From Actinomycetes bacterium (GTDB lineage: Bacteria; Actinomycetota; Actinomycetes; Actinomycetales; Cellulomonadaceae): a DNA stretch of 9,597 nucleotides. The notes under the pieces were generated by a model. The model was not told the origin of the DNA and made no database searches. It saw only the letters and a program-made list of their open reading frames with translations. The stretch lies in assembly GCA_023389545.1 (NCBI GenBank), contig JAEWEI010000059.1, positions 1 to 9,597 on the forward strand. Direction: 5' to 3'. Position 1 is the first letter of the stretch. The number at the start of each line of letters is the position of its first letter. Shown here piece by piece: positions 6,128 to 9,597 of the stretch. The position numbers were made by a program, and so were the translations under genes.

Positions 6128-6868
6128 TCAGCGGCCCTGGTTGGCCACGGCCTTGATCGCGTCGGCCGCGGCGGCCGGGTCGAGGTACGTGCCGCCCGGG
6201 TTCGTCGGCTTCAGCGTCTCCTCGTCCAGCTGGTAGACGAGCGGGATGCCGGTGGGGATGTTGATCCCGGCGATCGTCTGGTCGTCCACGCCGTCGAGGA
6301 ACTTCACGATCGCGCGGATCGAGTTGCCGTGCGCCGCCACCAGGACGGTCTTGCCGGACTTCAGGTCGGGGACCAGATCCGACTCCCAGTAGGGCACCAC
6401 GCGCTCGAGGACCTGCTTGAGGGCCTCGGCCGACGGGATCGGCTCACCGGCGTAGCGCGGGTCGCCATCCTGCGAGAAGGCGGAGCCGGGCTCGATGGGG
6501 GGCGGCGGGACGTCGTACGAGCGGCGCCAGAGCATGAACTGCTCCTCGCCGTACGTCTCGAGCGTCTGCTTCTTGTCCTTGCCCTGCAGGGCGCCGTAGT
6601 GGCGCTCGTTCAGGCGCCAGCTGCGGCGGACCGGGATCCAGTGGCGGTCGGCGGCGTCCAGCGCGAGGTTCGCGGTGGTGATGGCGCGGCGCAGCAGCGA
6701 GGTGTGCACGACATCGGGCAGGACGCCCTCGTCGGTGAGCAGCTTGCCGCCGCGCTTGGCCTCCTCGACGCCCTTCTCGGAGAGGGGGACGTCCACCCAG
6801 CCGGTGAACAGGTTCTTGGCGTTCCACTCGCTCTCGCCGTGGCGGAGCAGCACGAGGGTGTAAGTCAT
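6128..6868 (-). CDS. gpmA: 2,3-bisphosphoglycerate-dependent phosphoglycerate mutase
   Basis: Glycolytic and gluconeogenic enzyme interconverting 3- and 2-phosphoglycerate in the cytosol. From ATG 6868 it has 246 residues, close to the family norm of about 250. The phospho-histidine motif LRHGESEWN places Arg9 and His10 at the active site; Arg60 (SLLRRAI), Glu88 ([10 protein letters not shown]) and His180 (AAHGNSIRA) complete it. VPLSEKG and the FTGW motif are standard for dPGM. A second ATG three codons upstream (6877) is possible, but AGG is too close to it, while AGGATGGA is better spaced for 6868. It lies 78 bases after mshA on the same strand and may be read with it, though a small hairpin sits in the gap. 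The phosphate link to the neighbouring Pho genes is only by position. Confidence 0.96.
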   Translation of the reverse strand: MTYTLVLLRHGESEWNAKNLFTGWVDVPLSEKGVEEAKRGGKLLTDEGVLPDVVHTSLLRRAITTANLALDAADRHWIPVRRSWRLNERHYGALQGKDKKQTLETYGEEQFMLWRRSYDVPPPPIEPGSAFSQDGDPRYAGEPIPSAEALKQVLERVVPYWESDLVPDLKSGKTVLVAAHGNSIRAIVKFLDGVDDQTIAGINIPTGIPLVYQLDEETLKPTNPGGTYLDPAAAADAIKAVANQGR

Positions 6869-6900
6869 GGGTTCCATCCTGCCGCACCCGCGGCGCGGCG

Positions 6901-6922
6901 CACGGGGGACGTTCGACCCGTG
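6901..6922 (-). other. Weak hairpin between mshA and gpm
   Basis: CACGGG (6901-6906) pairs with CCCGTG (6917-6922) around a ten-base loop, in the 78-base gap after mshA. It is short and has no T-tract, so it could at most reduce read-through into gpm. It may be chance. Confidence 0.25.
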
Positions 6923-6946
6923 GGCGCCCAGGTCAGCCCGCGGTGG

Positions 6947-8275
6947 TCACCGGCGCCGGCGGTCGCCCTCCGTGGCGTAGACCTTGAGCACCTGTGCCGC
7001 TGTGGCGTCCCATCCGTACCGCTCGGCGACCCGGCGGGCGCCTTCCGGCCACGTGGTGCGGAGCTCCGGGGCGGCCAGCGCGGAGGTGAGCGCCTGCGCC
7101 CAGGCGGCCGGCTCGTGCTCGGCGACGAGCCGCCCGGACACGCCCTCGACGACCACGGAGCGCAGGCCGCCGACCGCCGCCGCCAGCACGGGGGTTCCGC
7201 ACGCCTGCGCCTCGACGGCGACCAGCCCGAAGGACTCCGAGCGGGACGGCATCGCCACCAGGTCCGCCGCGCGGTACCAGCGCGCGAGCTCCGCGCGGGG
7301 CACCGGGTCCCGGAACAGCACGTCGGCCTCGACGCCGCTCGACGCCGCGAGCGCCTGCAGCTCGCGCACGGCCGTGGGACGCCCGCTGGGGCCGCCGAGC
7401 ACCACGAGCAACGGGACCTGGCCGCCACCGGCGGCGATCTCCGCGAGGGCGCGCACCAGCAGGTCCGGCCCCTTGAGCGGCTGGACGCGCCCCGCGAACA
7501 GCACGACGTCCCGATCGGCGGGCAGCCCGAGCGCCGCGCGCTCCTCGTCGCGGGAGGGCCCCGGGGTGAACAGGTCGAGGTCGACGCCGGGCGCGACGAC
7601 GTGCACACGCGCGGGGTCCGCGTCGTAGAGCCGCACCAGCTCGTCGGCCTCCTGCGCGGTGCTGGCCACGAGCGCGTCGGCGGCCGCGACCACCTGCTCC
7701 TCGCCGATGATGCGGCCCAACGGCTCCGGGCTGTCCCCCGGGGCCAACGACGCGTTCTTCACCTTGGCCATGGTGTGCATGGTGTGCACCAGCGGCACCT
7801 CCCAGCGGTCGGCGGCGAGCCAGCCGACCTGCCCCGAGAGCCAGTAGTGCGTGTGGACGACGTCGTACCAGCCGGGCCGCCGGGCCGCCTCGGAGCGCAG
7901 CACCCCGGCGGTCATCGCGCAGAGCTGGCCCGGCAGGTCGTTCTTGTCCAGGCCCTCGAACGGGCCGGCCGGCACGTGGTGCACCAGCACCGGCGGAACC
8001 ACGCCGGGCGGCACGGAGCGCGCCAGCAGCACCTCGGTCGCGGCCTCCCCCGTCAACGGGCTGCCGTCCGCGGCCGTCCCGTCGAGCATCACCGTCTCCG
8101 GCAGCGCGGAGGATGTGGCGCGGGTGAAGATCTCCACCCGGGCGCCCCGCCGGGCGAGCGCCTGGGCCAGTTCGGCCACGTACACGTTCATGCCGCCCGC
8201 GTCGCCTGTCCCCGGCTGGTCGAGCGGCGAGGTGTGCACCGAGAGCATGGCAACCCGGGGGTGCTCGAGGGTCAC
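6947..8275 (-). CDS. mshA: MshA, D-inositol-3-phosphate glycosyltransferase
   Basis: Catalyses the first committed step of mycothiol synthesis: transfer of GlcNAc from UDP-GlcNAc to 1D-myo-inositol 3-phosphate. The protein has 442 residues and the GT-B, GT4 layout. The N-terminal acceptor domain has [20 protein letters not shown] (14-33), a signature of MshA, and [12 protein letters not shown] (141-152). The C-terminal donor domain has GRVQPLKG (262-269, with Arg263 and Lys268 for the UDP-sugar phosphates) and the EX7E motif Glu347...Glu355 in [13 protein letters not shown] choose GTG 8275 because AGGAG lies four bases upstream; ATG 8344 and the longer frame above it run back toward and across the lactonase gene and look non-coding. 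Mycothiol is the actinobacterial counterpart of glutathione, which supports the taxonomic call. It is followed by gpm and preceded by the lactonase gene after 136 bases. Confidence 0.96.
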   Translation of the reverse strand: MTLEHPRVAMLSVHTSPLDQPGTGDAGGMNVYVAELAQALARRGARVEIFTRATSSALPETVMLDGTAADGSPLTGEAATEVLLARSVPPGVVPPVLVHHVPAGPFEGLDKNDLPGQLCAMTAGVLRSEAARRPGWYDVVHTHYWLSGQVGWLAADRWEVPLVHTMHTMAKVKNASLAPGDSPEPLGRIIGEEQVVAAADALVASTAQEADELVRLYDADPARVHVVAPGVDLDLFTPGPSRDEERAALGLPADRDVVLFAGRVQPLKGPDLLVRALAEIAAGGGQVPLLVVLGGPSGRPTAVRELQALAASSGVEADVLFRDPVPRAELARWYRAADLVAMPSRSESFGLVAVEAQACGTPVLAAAVGGLRSVVVEGVSGRLVAEHEPAAWAQALTSALAAPELRTTWPEGARRVAERYGWDATAAQVLKVYATEGDRRRR

Positions 8276-8392
8276 AGCGCTCCTGTCGAGGGTCTGGCAT
8301 CGCGGCGGCCAGCGGAGGGCCAACGCGACTGCGGCAACCTCCATTGTGGGCCAGATCGGCGCCGCGCCCGACCGACGCCCTCCTCGCCGGCC

Positions 8393-8416
8393 GGACGGCT
8401 CAGCGGACGGCTCAGC
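8393..8416 (-). repeat. 12-bp tandem duplication carrying the lactonase stop codon
   Basis: GGACGGCTCAGC (plus strand) occurs twice head to tail at 8393-8404 and 8405-8416. On the minus strand each copy holds TGA in the same frame, so the lactonase gene ends with two in-frame stops 12 bases apart. It looks like a small slippage duplication at the gene's 3' end. Confidence 0.8.
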
Positions 8417-9533
8417 TGCCGGGGTGCGCCACCACGCATGCGGCCGACGGCACGGGCAGCGTGTGCGCCACCTCGCGGCCGCCCGGCGCGAGGACCACGA
8501 CAGCGCCGGGGATCTGCTCGGCCACCACCGTCCAGCCCTCCACGACGGCCAGGTGACGAGGCCAGCCGCCACGCATGGCCGTCGACTCCGGCTCGCCCTC
8601 GACCAGCCCGTCCGCGCCCACGCGCAACGCGACCACCAGGTCCGTCTTGCGCACGCCCACCCGCAGCAGGCTGCCTTCCTGCTCGATATGCGACGGCAGG
8701 GCGCCCGACGGCGGGGGAACCAGCGGGATGCGCTGCACCGGGGTCCCGGTGGCCGACTCCGCGTCCCATGCCAGGACGTGGAGGGCGCAGTCCAGCTCCC
8801 CCACCACGTAGGCGTGCCGCCCGTCCGCGGCGAAGACCAGGTGGCGTGGGCCGGCGCCCGCGGGTAGGCGCGCGGCGATGCCGTCCTCGGTGAGCGTCCC
8901 GTCCGCGGCCACCCGGTACCGGCGCAGCTCGTCAGTCCCCAGGTCGCTGACCAGCAGGTGCCGCCCACCGGGGGCGTGCACGGCGAAGTGCGCGTGCGGG
9001 GCCTCCTGGCGGTCGGCGCGGGGCCCCGAGCCGGTGTGGCCGAAGACCTGCGCCGGGCCGCCGGCGTCCAGGACCTCGGCGGCGAGGAACCCGTCGGCGT
9101 CCAGGGGCAGCACGGCCAGGGTCCCGGAGGAGTAGTTCGCCGCGTACAGGGTGCTGGCGTCGGGCGACAGCAGCAGGTGGCAGGGGTCGGCGCCGCCCGA
9201 GGACACCGTCACCTGGTGCGTGAGCACGTCGTCGGCATCGGGACCGGCCGCTGGATCCCCCACTGTGAACACGCTGACCGTGCCGGCCTCCTGCTCCCCC
9301 ACGGCGTACAGCACGCGGCCCGAGGGGTGCACGGCCAGGAACGACGGCGCCGGGGCACGGACCACCTGTCGACCGGCGACCTCACCGGTGGCCGGGTCCA
9401 GCGCCACCCGCCAGATCCCCTCGCCCACTCCAGCGGGCGTCCCGGCGCCCAGCTCGGGGTACGTGCCGATCCACAGGGCCGTCGGGCTCGTCGCAGGCTC
9501 GTGCTGCCGGGCTGCTGAGGTGGGTTCGCTCAC
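8412..9533 (-). CDS. Lactonase-family seven-bladed beta-propeller protein
   Basis: Resembles the YbhE/cytoplasmic 6-phosphogluconolactonase-like family. If active it would hydrolyse 6-phosphogluconolactone or another sugar lactone; the substrate cannot be read from sequence. The protein has 373 residues with no signal peptide or membrane segment. Blade repeats are visible as [18 protein letters not shown] (63-80), [19 protein letters not shown] (116-134), [20 protein letters not shown] (178-197), [20 protein letters not shown] (226-245) and GGWPRHLAV (322-330). In the blade where relatives usually read like SEIR-SPDGRFLYVSNR, this protein has [18 protein letters not shown], a divergent version. 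The start is GTG 9533; no Shine-Dalgarno is evident, but TAGGCT lies eight bases upstream and a gene stop only 18 bases upstream. It precedes mshA on the same strand. Confidence 0.85.
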   Translation of the reverse strand: MSEPTSAARQHEPATSPTALWIGTYPELGAGTPAGVGEGIWRVALDPATGEVAGRQVVRAPAPSFLAVHPSGRVLYAVGEQEAGTVSVFTVGDPAAGPDADDVLTHQVTVSSGGADPCHLLLSPDASTLYAANYSSGTLAVLPLDADGFLAAEVLDAGGPAQVFGHTGSGPRADRQEAPHAHFAVHAPGGRHLLVSDLGTDELRRYRVAADGTLTEDGIAARLPAGAGPRHLVFAADGRHAYVVGELDCALHVLAWDAESATGTPVQRIPLVPPPSGALPSHIEQEGSLLRVGVRKTDLVVALRVGADGLVEGEPESTAMRGGWPRHLAVVEGWTVVAEQIPGAVVVLAPGGREVAHTLPVPSAACVVAHPGS

Positions 9534-9541
9534 GGTGGTGG

Positions 9542-9547
9542 AGCCTA
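9542..9547 (-). promoter_or_regulatory. Candidate -10 box for the lactonase gene
   Basis: TAGGCT on the minus strand fits TAnnnT and ends eight bases before the GTG, so a leaderless transcript is possible. No -35 is seen, and the preceding gene ends only five bases upstream of it, so simple read-through is equally likely. Confidence 0.25.
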
Positions 9548-9551
9548 GACG

Positions 9552-9597
9552 TCACCCGGTTCCGGCGCGCCGCTTGTTGACCAGGTCGAACGCGACG
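9552..9597 (-). CDS. C-terminal end of an upstream gene, possibly a sugar ABC-transporter permease
   Basis: Reading inward from the right edge on the minus strand, one frame gives VAFDLVNKRRAGTG followed by TGA at 9552. Only 14 residues are present. Codon third positions are all G or C, as in the neighbours, and the stop lies 18 bases before the lactonase start, so a real gene end in the same transcription unit is likely. The hydrophobic-acidic-then-NKRRAG ending is like the cytosolic tail of XylH/MmsB-type sugar permeases, but so short a piece cannot settle this. Confidence 0.45.
   Translation of the reverse strand, partial: VAFDLVNKRRAGTG

Noticed and set aside
6092..8893. Plus-strand open frame of 933 codons opposite gpm, mshA and the lactonase gene
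   Set aside because: Low-complexity Arg/Gly/Ala/His composition; antisense to three well-supported genes.
8276..8968. Long N-terminal extension of MshA
   Set aside because: Overlaps the lactonase gene in another frame; MshA homology starts just after GTG 8275, which has AGGAG upstream.
1..9597. Novel defence, mobile or CRISPR system
   Set aside because: All sizeable frames on coding strands are explained by core phosphate, glycolytic, mycothiol and lactonase genes; no spaced repeats, transposase or attachment-site pattern seen.

Overview
The window is very G+C-rich with a strong G/C bias at third codon positions, uses GTG starts often, and encodes the mycothiol glycosyltransferase MshA. It is therefore chromosomal DNA of an actinobacterium. 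The protein style (a phosphate two-component system beside gpm and mshA) would suit Micrococcales such as Cellulomonas, but the genus is an inference. Everything looks like ordinary core chromosome. I see no insertion sequence, phage gene, CRISPR array, tRNA or rRNA.

Left half (1-5389), minus strand, is a phosphate-starvation regulon. Read in the direction of transcription it runs senX3 (sensor kinase), regX3 (response regulator, 4-bp overlap), pstS (phosphate-binding lipoprotein), pstC and pstA (transporter permeases). pstA is cut by the left edge; pstB is expected beyond it. phoU lies on the plus strand, divergent from senX3. Sensor, regulator, transporter and the PhoU adaptor that normally links Pst to the kinase are therefore all encoded together.

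Two sets of direct repeats of GTTCACC spaced in 11-bp units (PHO-box type) lie in the two gaps where control is expected. One is upstream of pstS (two perfect adjacent units plus a third in phase). The other is between senX3 and phoU (two units exactly 22 bp apart). In both, the last unit ends 5 bp before a plausible -10 hexamer. A large hairpin lies between pstS and pstC and could set pstS expression above that of the permeases.

Right half (6128-9597), minus strand, is metabolic. In transcription order: the last 14 codons of an upstream gene (possibly a sugar ABC-transporter permease), a beta-propeller lactonase-family protein, mshA (first step of mycothiol synthesis), and gpm (2,3-bisphosphoglycerate-dependent phosphoglycerate mutase). 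A perfect 17-bp inverted repeat between the convergent ends of phoU and gpm is a likely two-way terminator. The order mshA - gpm - senX3 - regX3 resembles the Mycobacterium tuberculosis locus, supporting ancestral synteny and not recent assembly.

No stretch over 300 bases lacks a gene; the largest gap is the 160-bp senX3-phoU region. I found no undescribed system. The most useful observations are the PHO-box geometry, the hairpins, and start-codon corrections (several genes probably begin at GTG).
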